From the NCBI GenBank assembly GCA_025931335.1, contig JAICNG010000012.1, positions 1 through 55,974 of the forward strand: a DNA stretch of 55,974 bases, given 5' to 3'. Below, piece by piece: positions 6,526 to 17,443 of the stretch. Numbering within the stretch: the stretch's first letter is position 1; every line of letters starts with the position of its first letter. The notes under the pieces are model-generated. The model ran no database searches, was not told the DNA's origin, and worked only from the letters and a program-made list of their open reading frames with translations. Source of the DNA: Gemmatimonadaceae bacterium (GTDB taxonomy: Bacteria > Gemmatimonadota > Gemmatimonadetes > Gemmatimonadales > Gemmatimonadaceae). The position numbers were made by a program, and so were the translations under genes.

Positions 6526-7925
6526 GAGGGATAGTACTCCAGGCCAAGGTGCGTGATCTGGTCCTCGCCCATGAGATGCCTGAGCGTGTTCTTGAGCTTC
6601 GTCTGCTGAATGAACAGGTCGTGCTCGGGTTGCAGCCCCTGCGCCGCCATGGGGCTCTTGAAGTAGAACGACAGCCACTCCTGAATCCCCTTCATGCCGG
6701 CCCGTTGCGCGAAATCCATGAACAAGGCGAGGTCGAGCACGATCGGCGCCGCGAGGATCGAATCCCGACACAGAAAGTTGACCTTGATCTGCATCGGGTA
6801 CCCCATCCACCCGACGATGTCGATGTTGTCCCAGCCTTCCTTGTTGTCGCCGCGCGGCGGGTAGTAGTTGATGCGCACCACGTGCGAGAAGCCGTTGTAC
6901 AGGTCCGGATAGAGCTCCGGCTGCAAGATGGTGTGCAGCACGCTGAGCTTCGACTCCTCCTTCGTCTTGAACGACGCCGGATCATCGAGCACCTCGCCAT
7001 CGCGATTCCCCAGGATGTTGGTCGAGTACCATCCCTCGAGACCGAGCATGCGCGCCTTGAGTCCCGGGGCGATGACGGTCTTCATCCAGGTCTGCCCCGT
7101 CTTGAAATCCTTGCCGCAGATCGGCACCCCGCGCGCGATCGCCAGCTGGAGGAGCGCCGGCGTGTCGACGGTGAGATTCGGCGCCCCATTCGCGAACGGC
7201 ACGCCTTCCATGATCGCCGCCCAGGCGTACAGCATCGACGGGGCAATCGCCTCGTCGTTCCGGTCCATCGCCTTCTCGAACTGCTCGATGGTCGCGTGCT
7301 GGGGCCCCGCCTTGATGTACACCTCGGTGGAGGCACACCACACCATCACGAGGCGATCCAGCTTGTGCCTTGCCTTGAAGTCGCGAATGTCCTGGCGCAG
7401 CTGCTCGGCGAGGTCGCGCTTCGACTTCCCCTTCTTGACGTTGGTGCCGGAGAGCCGGGAGACATACTTCTGGTCGAACACGGCCGGCATGGGCTTGATG
7501 GCGGCGAGGAAATCGGCGACCGGCTCGAGATCCTTCTCCTGCAACACGCCCGCCTTGCGCGCGGCGGTGAGTGCATCGTCCGGAATCGGATCCCATCCGC
7601 CGAACACGAGATCATCGAGGCGGGCGAGTGGAACGAATTCCTTGATGAAGGGCGAGCGCTTGTCGGTGCGTTTCCCCAGGCGAATGGTCGCCATCTGCGT
7701 GAGCGAGCCGATCGGCTTGGACAGGCCGCGGCGAATGCTCTCGACACCGGCGATGAACGTGGTTGCGACCGCGCCGAGGCCTGGCGTGAGCACGCCGAGG
7801 CGGCCGGTCGCGGGCCGCGGAGCGGGACGATTGCCGGCGGAGGAGGAAGCCTGCACGAACGCGATCTCCTTGAGTGCGGCGCGCCGCTGTCGAAGCGCGC
7901 GGGAGGGTCGAGAGCGAGCCGCCAC
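6522..7925 (-). CDS. myo-Inositol-1-phosphate synthase-like protein
   Basis: This 467-residue protein has a Rossmann start (GRLGVLTPGLGAVATTFIAGV) and the inositol phosphate synthase blocks ICGKDFKTGQTWMKTVIAPG, EGWYSTNILGNRDGEVLDD and FKTKEESK, where the second domain contributes catalytic lysines. The family converts glucose-6-phosphate to inositol-1-phosphate with NAD. The length is nearer eukaryotic-type INO1 than short actinobacterial forms. The first about 40 residues are a poorly conserved basic extension, so the true start may be internal. It is the first gene of the minus-strand operon; a strong hairpin lies just upstream. Confidence 0.88.
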   Translation of the reverse strand: MAARSRPSRALRQRRAALKEIAFVQASSSAGNRPAPRPATGRLGVLTPGLGAVATTFIAGVESIRRGLSKPIGSLTQMATIRLGKRTDKRSPFIKEFVPLARLDDLVFGGWDPIPDDALTAARKAGVLQEKDLEPVADFLAAIKPMPAVFDQKYVSRLSGTNVKKGKSKRDLAEQLRQDIRDFKARHKLDRLVMVWCASTEVYIKAGPQHATIEQFEKAMDRNDEAIAPSMLYAWAAIMEGVPFANGAPNLTVDTPALLQLAIARGVPICGKDFKTGQTWMKTVIAPGLKARMLGLEGWYSTNILGNRDGEVLDDPASFKTKEESKLSVLHTILQPELYPDLYNGFSHVVRINYYPPRGDNKEGWDNIDIVGWMGYPMQIKVNFLCRDSILAAPIVLDLALFMDFAQRAGMKGIQEWLSFYFKSPMAAQGLQPEHDLFIQQTKLKNTLRHLMGEDQITHLGLEYYPS

Positions 7926-7971
7926 GGAGCGCGGCGGCGCGTGAGGAGCAGGTCACAAGTGACGATGGCAC

Positions 7972-8004
7972 AACGGGCTGGAGAGGTTCGCTCTCCAGCC
8001 CGTT
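7972..8004 (-). terminator. Perfect 14-bp hairpin, probable terminator of the upstream lipoprotein gene
   Basis: AACGGGCTGGAGAG (7972-7985) and its exact complement CTCTCCAGCCCGTT (7991-8004) flank a five-base loop. It lies between the end of the 8041-8382 lipoprotein gene and the start of the inositol phosphate synthase gene. The following U-tract is weak on both strands, so it could also be a processing site or roadblock. Confidence 0.6.
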
Positions 8005-8040
8005 AACCTAGCTTCCCCCTCTCGGGCGAGCAACCCGCGA

Positions 8041-8382
8041 TCAGGGCACCTGCCACGCGTACGTGCCGCTCAGCGCGACATCGGCGCGCGAGTACGTCCG
8101 CGGCGTGGTGCTGACCGTCGACGCCTCCAGCGTCACCACCGAGCCCGATGGAACGTTGGCGACGGGCAGATGCTGCGTGCTGTTGCTGCTCACCTGGCCG
8201 ACGAAGATCCGCTGCCCGCCGTGCACCACGTACACGTTGAGCTGGCTGCTGGTGTTGTTCGTGAGATGAATGGCAACGTCACTCTGCGGCTGCGCGCCGG
8301 TGGAGACCTCCACCTGTCGCTGGCCACAGGCGGTGATCGACAGCGTCGAAGCGAAAAGGAACGCGGCGAAGAGCGCCTTCAT
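8041..8382 (-). CDS. Small lipoprotein (113 aa), unknown function
   Basis: It starts at the ATG at 8380-8382, preceded by a strong AAGGAGG ribosome site; the longer in-frame reading upstream is not coding. The signal peptide MKALFAAFLFASTLSITAC ends in a lipobox. The mature domain has alternating strands (VAIHLTNNTSSQLNVYVVHG, RIFVGQVSSNSTQHLPV, GSVVTLEASTVSTTPRTYS) and reads like a small beta-sandwich. No known family is recognised. It is divergent from the GH3 gene. Confidence 0.8.
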   Translation of the reverse strand: MKALFAAFLFASTLSITACGQRQVEVSTGAQPQSDVAIHLTNNTSSQLNVYVVHGGQRIFVGQVSSNSTQHLPVANVPSGSVVTLEASTVSTTPRTYSRADVALSGTYAWQVP

Positions 8383-8588
8383 GATTGCCTCCTTGATGGT
8401 TCGCGGGCCCGTCCGGCGGAACCGTCTCGGTCGGGCGTGGGGTGCAGCCACACATGTCTATACAAATACCGTGCTCGCTCCCCGGCCGAGGGGCCCCCGC
8501 GCATTCCGCGCCACGCCGCGCACCGATAGATTGACCGCCGCACACCCTCGGGTCTCCCGCACCCGCCACCCGTTTCGCGACGGCGGTC

Positions 8589-10421
8589 ATGTCAGCAATG
8601 CGCCCCCTTTCATCATCTCGACCCTGCCTCGTGGCTGCCGCGGTCGCGCTCGTCATCGGATGCGCCGGGTCCGGCGCGCCATCGACCGCGGGCCCGGTGC
8701 CCGCCGCCGGCGCGCATCCCCTGTCGTGGTCGACGCCGCTCCCCGCGCGAGACCGCGCATGGGTGGAGCGAACTCTCGCGCGCCTGACCCCGCGCGACCG
8801 CGTCGCCCAGATGGTGATGGTGTGGGTGCTCGGCGACTACGCCCACGTCGACGATAGCACCTTCGCCGAAGTGCGTCGGGCCGTCGCCGACGATCACATC
8901 GGCGGCGTCATCATGTCCCTCGGCTCGCCGATCGAAGTGGCGGCGAAGGTCAACTCGCTTCAGCGCATCGCGAGCGTTCCGCTCCTCGTCGCCTCCGACC
9001 TCGAGCCCGGACTGGGGCGTCTGGTCGGCGGCACCTTCGTGCCCACGCTGATGAGCGCGGGGAGCGCCACCGTGTTCCCGAGCAACATGGCGATCGCCGC
9101 CACCGGCGACGTCACCGATGCCACCGAGGCGGGCCGCATCATCGGACGAGAGGCGCGCGCGGTGGGCATCCACATCGCATTCGCGCCAACGGTCGACGTC
9201 AACAACAATCCGGCGAACCCCGTGATCAATACGCGGTCGTTCGGCGAGAATCCGCAGCGGGTCGCCGAGCTGGCGGCGGCCTTTGTGCGAGGAATGCAGT
9301 CGGAGGGGGTCGCCGCCACCGCCAAGCATTTTCCGGGGCACGGCGATACCGACACGGATTCCCACCTGGCGCTCCCCGTCGTCCGCTCCGACGCGGCGCG
9401 GCTCGCGGCGGTGGAGCTCGTCCCCTTTCGGGCCTCGATCGACGCGGGAGTGGTCGGGATCATCACCGCGCACATCGCGCTCCCCGCCGTCGGCATCGAC
9501 AGCAGCCCGGCGACGCTCGAGCCGCGCATCATGACCGAGCTGCTGCGCGATTCACTCGGGTTTCGCGGACTCACCGTCACCGACGCGCTGCGCATGCAGG
9601 CGGTGGGAAAGGGCTACACGCCGGAGCAGGCGGCCGTGCTCGCCGTGCAGGCCGGAGCCGACATTCTGCTCTCTCCCGCTGACGTCAAGAAGACGATCGA
9701 CGCCGTGACCGCGGCCGTGGAACAGGGGAGCATTGCGCCGGCGCGCATCGAACGGTCGGTGCGTCGCATTCTGGAGCTCAAGGCGCGCACCCGTGCCGCC
9801 CGGCACCCGATCGTTCCGCTGGATTCGCTGCGCGACATCGTGGGCGCGCCAGCGCATTGGGCGGTGGCGCGCGACATCGCCGCGCGCGCCGTCACGCTGT
9901 TGCGCGACAGCGCTGCGCTGGTACCCGCGCCACGCGACGGGCGATTCGCGGTCGTGACCTACTCCCCCGAGCTCGATGTGAATGCCGGCCGCGCGTTCGC
10001 CGCCGAGTTGCGGGGGTTGGCGCCGCAGACGATGGTGGCTCGCATCGATCCGGCGACCTCGTCCTCGGAGCTCGACTCCATCGCCGCGCGTATCCGCGGC
10101 GCCGATCGCATCGTCATCACGACGCATGTCCGAACCATCGAAGGCGCGGGACGGTTCGCCGTCTCGCCGGCCGTCTCGTCGTGGATCGACACCCTCGCCG
10201 CGCGCGAGCGGGTGATCGTGGTCGCCAACGGGAATCCATACGTCATCGCGCAATTTCCTCGGATAGGGAGCTACATCGTGACCTACGGCATCGACGCGTC
10301 ACTCGAGCGGGTGGCCGCTCGTGCGATCGCCGGAGCGGCGCCGATCACCGGGAGGGCGCCGATCTCACTGCCCGGGTTTTTCGCGGAGGGCGATGGCTTG
10401 CGTCGTGAGGCAGCGCCGTGA
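8589..10421 (+). CDS. nagZ: Glycoside hydrolase family 3 beta-N-acetylhexosaminidase lipoprotein (NagZ-like)
   Basis: The 610-residue protein begins with a lipoprotein signal ending LVIGC (Cys25). The GH3 barrel follows with the NagZ-specific His motif KHFPGHGDTDTDSH near residue 245, whose His-Asp dyad acts as acid/base. The nucleophile region is GLTVTDALRMQAV near residue 330. A C-terminal domain of about 180 residues, absent from the 341-residue E. coli enzyme, makes it like the two-domain, exported NagZ of Bacillus. It probably removes GlcNAc from muropeptides or chitin fragments in the periplasm. Its stop overlaps the start of the serine hydrolase (GTGA), and a symporter follows, forming a recycling operon. 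Confidence 0.88.
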   Translation: MSAMRPLSSSRPCLVAAAVALVIGCAGSGAPSTAGPVPAAGAHPLSWSTPLPARDRAWVERTLARLTPRDRVAQMVMVWVLGDYAHVDDSTFAEVRRAVADDHIGGVIMSLGSPIEVAAKVNSLQRIASVPLLVASDLEPGLGRLVGGTFVPTLMSAGSATVFPSNMAIAATGDVTDATEAGRIIGREARAVGIHIAFAPTVDVNNNPANPVINTRSFGENPQRVAELAAAFVRGMQSEGVAATAKHFPGHGDTDTDSHLALPVVRSDAARLAAVELVPFRASIDAGVVGIITAHIALPAVGIDSSPATLEPRIMTELLRDSLGFRGLTVTDALRMQAVGKGYTPEQAAVLAVQAGADILLSPADVKKTIDAVTAAVEQGSIAPARIERSVRRILELKARTRAARHPIVPLDSLRDIVGAPAHWAVARDIAARAVTLLRDSAALVPAPRDGRFAVVTYSPELDVNAGRAFAAELRGLAPQTMVARIDPATSSSELDSIAARIRGADRIVITTHVRTIEGAGRFAVSPAVSSWIDTLAARERVIVVANGNPYVIAQFPRIGSYIVTYGIDASLERVAARAIAGAAPITGRAPISLPGFFAEGDGLRREAAP

Positions 10422-11604
10422 CGGCGCCGCGTGGCGGCGCCGCGTCCCTTCTCCTCGCGCTGCTCTGCGCGTGCGCCACGCCGCCGCGGCCCGCCGTCGT
10501 GCCTGATCCGGGCGGCCCGATTCGCGTCGTGCGCGACTCGGTGGCCGGCGTGCTCGATCGCGCGCTCGCCGACAGCGCGTTCCCGGGCGCCATCGGCGTC
10601 GTGGGCACGCGGGACGGAGCGCTGACCTCGTACGCCGTCGGGAGGATCGACTGGGCGGCCACGGCTCCCGCGCCCGACGCACGCACGCTGTGGGACCTGG
10701 CCTCGCTGACGAAGGTCGTCGGCATGACCACGGCGATGATGCAGCTCGTCGAGCAGGACCGGGTGGAGCTCGATGCGCCGGTCGCTCGCTATCTGCCCGA
10801 GTTCAGCGGCGAGGGCAAGGACCGGGTGACCATTCGCCACCTGCTGACGCATTCCTCGGGCTTGCCGTCGTGGCGACCGCTCTACAAGGAGGCCGCCGCG
10901 CCCGACACGGCGATCGCGATCGTGCTCGCCACTCCGCTCGACACCGTGCCCGGGGCGCGCATGGTATACAGCGATCTCGGGGCGATCCTGCTCGGGAAGG
11001 TCGTCGAGCGGGTGAGCGGCGAGACGCTCGACGCCTACCTCGCGCGGCACGTGTTCGGGCCGTTAGGCATGACCTCGACGATGTATCGCCCCGACCCATC
11101 GCTTCACGATCGCGTGGCACCGACGGAATTCGATCCCTGGCGCCAGCGCCACATTCGGGGGGAAGTTCACGATGAGAACGCGTTCATGCTCGGCGGCGTC
11201 TCGGGGCACGCCGGGCTGTTCTCCACCGCCGCCGACCTCACGCGCTTCGCGCGAATGATGCTGGCGGGCGGCATGCTCGATGGTGTCCGCGTCCTCCGCC
11301 CGTCTACGATCGCGCAGTTCACCGCCGTGCAGGATCCGGGGCTGTCCCACCGCGCGCTCGGGTGGGAGACGCCCTCGGGGCAGAACTCCGCCGGGCGCGC
11401 GATGTCGGCGCGCGCCTTCGGGCACACCGGCTTTACCGGGACGTCCCTGTGGATGGACCCGGAGCGGGGCGCGTTCGTGCTCTTGCTGACAAACCGGGTG
11501 AACCCGTCGCGACAAAACACGCGGATCGGGCTCGTTCGTATCGCACTCGCCGACGCCGCGATCGCGGCGCTGGATGCCGCGTGTCCTCTTTCCCTCCCCT
11601 CGCC

Positions 11605-11608
<4 letters not shown>
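10418..11608 (+). CDS. Beta-lactamase-family serine hydrolase (class C/AmiE-like), probable lipoprotein
   Basis: In 396 residues the class C fold motifs appear in order: SxxK as SLTK (Ser96-Lys99), the Tyr motif in MVYSDLGA, and HTGFTGTS in the position of the KTG box. The N terminus is a short signal with cysteines (LLLALLCAC), suggesting lipid anchoring. In Bacillus subtilis NagZ is paired with AmiE, a MurNAc-L-Ala amidase with this fold. The direct overlap with the NagZ-like gene makes the same stepwise role (GlcNAc removal, then peptide removal) the best guess. A D,D-peptidase or esterase remains possible. Confidence 0.82.
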
Positions 11609-13410
<1,802 letters not shown>

Positions 13411-13435
13411 CCCACGCTCCAGGCGGCCGTCATTC

Positions 13436-13464
13436 TTGTAGTTAGCAGTCGCGGGGACTATTAT
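13436..13464 (+). promoter_or_regulatory. Sigma-70-type promoter for the IscA-like gene
   Basis: TTGTAG (13436-13441) and TATTAT (13459-13464) are separated by exactly 17 nt. They lie about 50 nt before the ATG at 13513, which has an AGAGGGA ribosome site. Both boxes match the consensus at 4-5 of 6 positions. Confidence 0.55.
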
Positions 13465-13512
13465 TCGTCAGTCGTGCCGGGGCTGTTCCCGGCCTTTACC
13501 CCAGAGGGACTC

Positions 13513-13869
13513 ATGAGCGCGACGCAGCAACCAATGGTCCAGATGACCGTCACGCCGGTCGCCACCACGGAAGTCAAGCGCTTCATGGAGCAGGAGGGCG
13601 TGCCCTTCGAGCAGGGCGGGCTCCGTGTGAGCGTTCAGCCAGGCGGATGCAGCGGTTTCCGTTACGGGCTTTTGATCGAGGAGAAGGCGGCCGATGATGA
13701 CCTCATCATCGACCAGGAAGGCATTCGCGTCTTCGTCGACCCGTTCTCGGCGCAGTATCTGAACGGCGTCACGATCGACTACGTGTCGTCGATGCAGGGA
13801 TCGGGCTTCACCTTCAAGAATCCGAACGCCACGGGCGGATGCGGGTGCGGCAGCTCGTTCAACGCGTAA
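13513..13869 (+). CDS. Iron-sulfur cluster assembly/insertion protein, IscA/ErpA (HesB) family
   Basis: 118 residues from the ATG preceded by a ribosome site; the longer in-frame reading from 13474 is unlikely because it would include the promoter spacer. The three conserved cysteines are present: one in QPGGCSGFRYGL and two in the C-terminal GGCGCGSSF. The core IDYVSSMQGSGFTFKNPNA is typical of A-type carriers that deliver Fe-S clusters. It has its own promoter and is probably independent of the flanking sugar genes. Confidence 0.92.
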   Translation: MSATQQPMVQMTVTPVATTEVKRFMEQEGVPFEQGGLRVSVQPGGCSGFRYGLLIEEKAADDDLIIDQEGIRVFVDPFSAQYLNGVTIDYVSSMQGSGFTFKNPNATGGCGCGSSFNA

Positions 13870-13891
13870 CACCGGCGATACCACCGACACA

Positions 13892-15904
13892 ATGAGGACG
13901 GACACTGGCGTGCGACACGACGCCGGCACCGCACAGGAGGCCCGCGATCAACGCATGACTCGCGGGCCTTCTCGCATCTCCCAGAGCGCGGCATTGCTGG
14001 AGCGCATTCGCACGGTGGTCGTCGAGGAGCACGACGACATCGCGCGGCTCGTCGCCTCCCGCATCGCCACGCTGATTCGGGAGAAGGAGGCGGGTGGCGA
14101 GCCGGCGGTCCTGGGCCTGGCGACCGGCTCCACACCGATTGGCGTCTATCGCGAGCTCATTCGGATGCACCGCGATGAGGGCCTCTCGTTCGCGGACGTC
14201 GTGACGTTCAATCTCGACGAGTATTACCCCATGCGGCCGGAGAGCATTCACAGCTACCACCGGTTCATGTGGGAGAATCTGTTCTCGCACGTCGACATCA
14301 AGCACGAGAACGTCCACATCCCGCGAGGCGACACCCCGCTCGAGGACGTCGAGCTGGAGTGCCTGCGGTACGAGGAGGCCATTCGACAGTCCGGCGGGAT
14401 CGATCTCCAGCTGCTCGGGATCGGAAAGACGGGGCACATCGGCTTCAACGAGCCGGGGTCCGGCGTCGAGAGCCGAACCCGCCCGGTGCACCTCGACAAC
14501 GTCACACGCCAGGACGCCGCGGCCGACTTCTTCGGCGAGGAGTACGTGCCTCGTGAGGCGCTCACGATGGGCGTGGCCACGATCCTCGATGCGCGCGAGA
14601 TCATCATCCTCGCCACGGGCGAGCACAAGGCGGGCATCGTGCGTCGCGCGGTCGAAGGCGACGTCGACGTCGAGGTGGCCGCGACGTTCCTCCAGCGGCA
14701 TCCGAACACCACCTTCTACATCGATCGCGCGGCCGCCGCCGACCTCACGCGCTTCGCCACCCCCTGGCTGCTCGACGAAGTGCAGTGGACGCCGGAGCTC
14801 GCGGTGCGGGCCGTGGTGTGGCTGTCGCAGCAGACGGGCAAGGCGATACTCAAGATGACGCAGCGCGACTACGCGGAGCACAAGCTGTCATCGCTCGTCG
14901 CGCGGTTCGGCTCGCCGGGCACGGCCAATGGCGAGGTGTTCAACATGCTGGGGGCGAAGATCCGCGGTAAATCGAAGCTTCCGCGTGGGTCGCGCATCAT
15001 CGTGTTCTCCCCGCACCCCGACGACGACGTCATCTCGATGGGAGGCATCCTCCGCAAGCTCGTCGAGAACGGGAATCAGATCATCGTCGCGTACATGACG
15101 AGCGGCAACATTGCCGTCTTCGACCACGATGTCCGCCGGTACGTCGATTTTCTCGTTCGTCTCAATCACGATCGCGAGATCGGCCAGGCGCAAGTGTCGG
15201 CCCTCGCCACGCGGGTGTACGATTTCCTCGCCGCGAAGCGCCCCGGGGACGTCGACATCCCCGAGGTGCAGGACATCAAGCGCATCATCCGCGAGGCGGA
15301 GGCGGTGAGCGGGATCGAGACGCTTGGCCTCACGGCGTCGGCGGCGCGTTTCCTGAACCTTCCCTTCTACCAGACGGGGAAGGTGCGCAAGGACCCCATC
15401 GGGTCGGCCGACGTCGCGATCGTGCGCGAGCTGTTGGAAGAGGTGCGTCCGGAGCTGATCTTCGTCGCCGGCGATCTGTCGGACCCGCACGGGACGCACC
15501 GCATGTGCAAAGAAGCGATCTATCGAGCGGTTGAGGAGCTCGAGGCTGATTCCGGATTGCGGAGTGCGGATGAACAGCGCCCAAACGACAAACCGCAATC
15601 CGCTATCCGCAATCCGCAATCGCCTTTCACACGCCCCGAAACCTGGCTCTACCGAGGCGCATGGCAGGAGTGGCCCGTCACCGACGCGACGTGGCTGGTA
15701 CCCCTTTCCCAGGAAGAGCTGAAGCTCAAGATCCAGGCGATCTTCAAGCATCAGTCTCAAAAGGACTCCGCGCCCTTCCCCGGTGCGCACGACGAGCGTG
15801 AGTTCTGGCAGCGAGTCGAAGCTCGCAACAAGGAGACGGCCGCCACGCTCGACCGGCTCGGCCTCGCCGAGTATTTCGCGATGGAAGCGTACGTCATCGA
15901 CTGA
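13892..15904 (+). CDS. Fused glucosamine-6-phosphate deaminase (NagB-like) and LmbE/PIG-L deacetylase-like protein
   Basis: In 670 residues, an N-terminal NagB/SugI-type isomerase domain (about 35-300) carries LGLATGSTPIGVYREL, TFNLDEYYPM and GIGKTGHIGFNEPGSG. The C-terminal LmbE/PIG-L domain (about 360-640) carries the zinc motif FSPHPDDDVISMGG and later DLSDPHGTHRMC. NagB converts GlcN-6-P to fructose-6-P and ammonia; LmbE proteins remove N-acetyl groups, so the fusion could run deacetylation and deamination in one chain. This architecture is known from Bacteroidetes. Residues about 552-577 are encoded by repeat element R2 and interrupt the LmbE domain. The start is uncertain: ATG 13955 lies inside a hairpin loop, and neither ATG has a well-spaced ribosome site. 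Confidence 0.87.
   Translation: MRTDTGVRHDAGTAQEARDQRMTRGPSRISQSAALLERIRTVVVEEHDDIARLVASRIATLIREKEAGGEPAVLGLATGSTPIGVYRELIRMHRDEGLSFADVVTFNLDEYYPMRPESIHSYHRFMWENLFSHVDIKHENVHIPRGDTPLEDVELECLRYEEAIRQSGGIDLQLLGIGKTGHIGFNEPGSGVESRTRPVHLDNVTRQDAAADFFGEEYVPREALTMGVATILDAREIIILATGEHKAGIVRRAVEGDVDVEVAATFLQRHPNTTFYIDRAAAADLTRFATPWLLDEVQWTPELAVRAVVWLSQQTGKAILKMTQRDYAEHKLSSLVARFGSPGTANGEVFNMLGAKIRGKSKLPRGSRIIVFSPHPDDDVISMGGILRKLVENGNQIIVAYMTSGNIAVFDHDVRRYVDFLVRLNHDREIGQAQVSALATRVYDFLAAKRPGDVDIPEVQDIKRIIREAEAVSGIETLGLTASAARFLNLPFYQTGKVRKDPIGSADVAIVRELLEEVRPELIFVAGDLSDPHGTHRMCKEAIYRAVEELEADSGLRSADEQRPNDKPQSAIRNPQSPFTRPETWLYRGAWQEWPVTDATWLVPLSQEELKLKIQAIFKHQSQKDSAPFPGAHDEREFWQRVEARNKETAATLDRLGLAEYFAMEAYVID
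13938..13969 (+). terminator. Terminator-like 10-bp hairpin between iscA-like gene and nagB-lmbE
   Basis: AGGCCCGCGA (13938-13947) and TCGCGGGCCT (13960-13969) pair perfectly around a 12-nt loop and are followed by TTCTC. It looks like the terminator of the IscA-like gene, yet it lies within the longest nagB reading, and an in-frame ATG sits in its loop. An attenuator is also possible. Confidence 0.55.
15547..15623. repeat. Inverted period-7 repeat element R2 (GGATTGC family), inside nagB-lmbE
   Basis: The left arm is GGATTGC GGAGTGC GGATG (about 15553-15571). The right arm is the inverse, with units GCAATCC GCTATCC GCAATCC (about 15594-15620). The element keeps the frame open and encodes about 26 hydrophilic residues (SGLRSADEQRPNDKPQSAIR). 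The same unit builds R7. Confidence 0.78.
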
Positions 15905-15916
15905 GCCGCGCGCGAC

Positions 15917-17443
15917 ATGACATCGACGTTCACGCTGCTCGACGCGGCGGTGCTGGTCGCGTACCTCGTCGGCACCACCGCGCTCGGCATGTGGCTGGGA
16001 CGTCATCAGAAGGACGCCCGCGACTACTTCATCGCCGGCCGCGCGATTCCGTGGTGGGCGATTCTCTTCTCGGTGGTGGCCACCGAGACCAGCGCGCTGA
16101 CGTTCATCAGCATCCCCGGGCTCGCGTATCTCGCGGACTTGAGCTTCCTCCAGGTCGCGCTGGGCTACCTGATCGGACGCGTCGTCATCGCGTTCACGCT
16201 GCTCCCGCGCTACTACCAGGGCGAGCTCGTCACCGCCTACGCGTTGCTCGAGCGCCGGTTCGGCGTGGCCACGCGACGCTTCGCGTCCATCATCTTCATG
16301 GTGACGCGCGCCTTCGGGGATTCGGTTCGCGTTTTCGCCACGGCGATTCCGGTTGCGCTGATCATCGGGCCGGTGATCGACCCGCGGTACATTACACCGG
16401 TGTCGATTCTCATCCTCGGCGCGTTCACGATCGTGTACACGTACCACGGCGGGATGCGCGCCGTGGTGTGGACCGATGTGCTCCAGACGTTCGTCTATCT
16501 GTTCGGCGGTATCGCGGCGGTGTGGCTCATCGGGGCGGGCGTGGAGGGCGGATGGAGCGCGATCCTCAGTGATGCCGCCGCCCGCGGCAAGCTGACCCTC
16601 ATCGACACGTATACGGGCCTGGACCGCGCGCACACGCTCTGGGCCGGACTCCTTGGCGGCGCATTCCTGTCGATGGCCTCGCACGGAGCCGATCAGCTCA
16701 TCGTCCAGCGGCTTCTCGCATCCTCCTCGCTGCGTGATGCCCGCCGGTCGCTGATCGGCAGCGGCATCGCCGTCATTCTTCAGTTCACGCTGTTCCTCAT
16801 GATCGGGATCGGGCTGTACGCCTACTATCGCGGGCAGGCATTCCCGCGGCCCGACGAGATCTTCCCGCGCTTCATCGTCGAGGTGATGCCCCCTGGGCTC
16901 ACGGGGCTCGTCATTGCCGCCATTCTCGCGGCGGCGATGAGCACCGTGTCGGGAGCGTTGAATTCCCTCTCGGCGGCCACGACACACGACATCTACCTGC
17001 CCCTCACCAGGCGGCGCGCCGATGATCCAGGCGTCCTCCGCATCGGCAAGATCTTCACGCTGGTGTGGGCGGTGATCATCGTCGGGGGAGCGCTCTTGTA
17101 CCGCGCGCAGGGCACGCCGGTGGTGGTCGTCGCGCTGTCGGTGGCGTCGTTTACGTACGGTGGGTTGCTTGGCGGGTTCTTTCTTGGCATGCTCTGGCGT
17201 CGCGCCATCCAGCGCGACGCCATTCTGGGGATGGCCGTCGGGATCGCGGCCATGACGCTCGTTGTCTTCGCCCGGCCGCTGTCGGCAGCATATCCGGCGT
17301 TGGCCGACAACCTTGCGCCACTCGGGCGCATTGCCTGGCCCTGGTACGTCCTCATCGGCACCTCGATCACGATGCTCATCGGCGTTCTGTCATCGTTCAC
17401 GCACCCGGTGCCCGCGGCTCGCATTGACGAGGCGCGCTCGTGA
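15917..17443 (+). CDS. Sodium:solute symporter (SSS family), second copy
   Basis: 508 residues with the SSS signature DYFIAGRAIPWWAILFSVVAT after the first helix and about 13 hydrophobic segments. Later blocks are ILAAAMSTVSGALNSLSAAT and YRAQGTPVVVVALSV, typical of the sugar/GlcNAc-type and SGLT-like members. It starts 12 nt after nagB-lmbE, and its stop overlaps the start of a GlcNAc-kinase-like gene (GTGA). Transport of an amino sugar or chitobiose-like solute is the natural context reading, but the substrate is not proven by sequence. Confidence 0.87.
   Translation: MTSTFTLLDAAVLVAYLVGTTALGMWLGRHQKDARDYFIAGRAIPWWAILFSVVATETSALTFISIPGLAYLADLSFLQVALGYLIGRVVIAFTLLPRYYQGELVTAYALLERRFGVATRRFASIIFMVTRAFGDSVRVFATAIPVALIIGPVIDPRYITPVSILILGAFTIVYTYHGGMRAVVWTDVLQTFVYLFGGIAAVWLIGAGVEGGWSAILSDAAARGKLTLIDTYTGLDRAHTLWAGLLGGAFLSMASHGADQLIVQRLLASSSLRDARRSLIGSGIAVILQFTLFLMIGIGLYAYYRGQAFPRPDEIFPRFIVEVMPPGLTGLVIAAILAAAMSTVSGALNSLSAATTHDIYLPLTRRRADDPGVLRIGKIFTLVWAVIIVGGALLYRAQGTPVVVVALSVASFTYGGLLGGFFLGMLWRRAIQRDAILGMAVGIAAMTLVVFARPLSAAYPALADNLAPLGRIAWPWYVLIGTSITMLIGVLSSFTHPVPAARIDEARS

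Noticed and set aside
14888-16987. Minus-strand 699-codon reading opposite nagB-lmbE and the symporter
   Set aside because: It is antisense shadow: Arg/Glu/His-rich with no motif, and the plus-strand genes have clear families.
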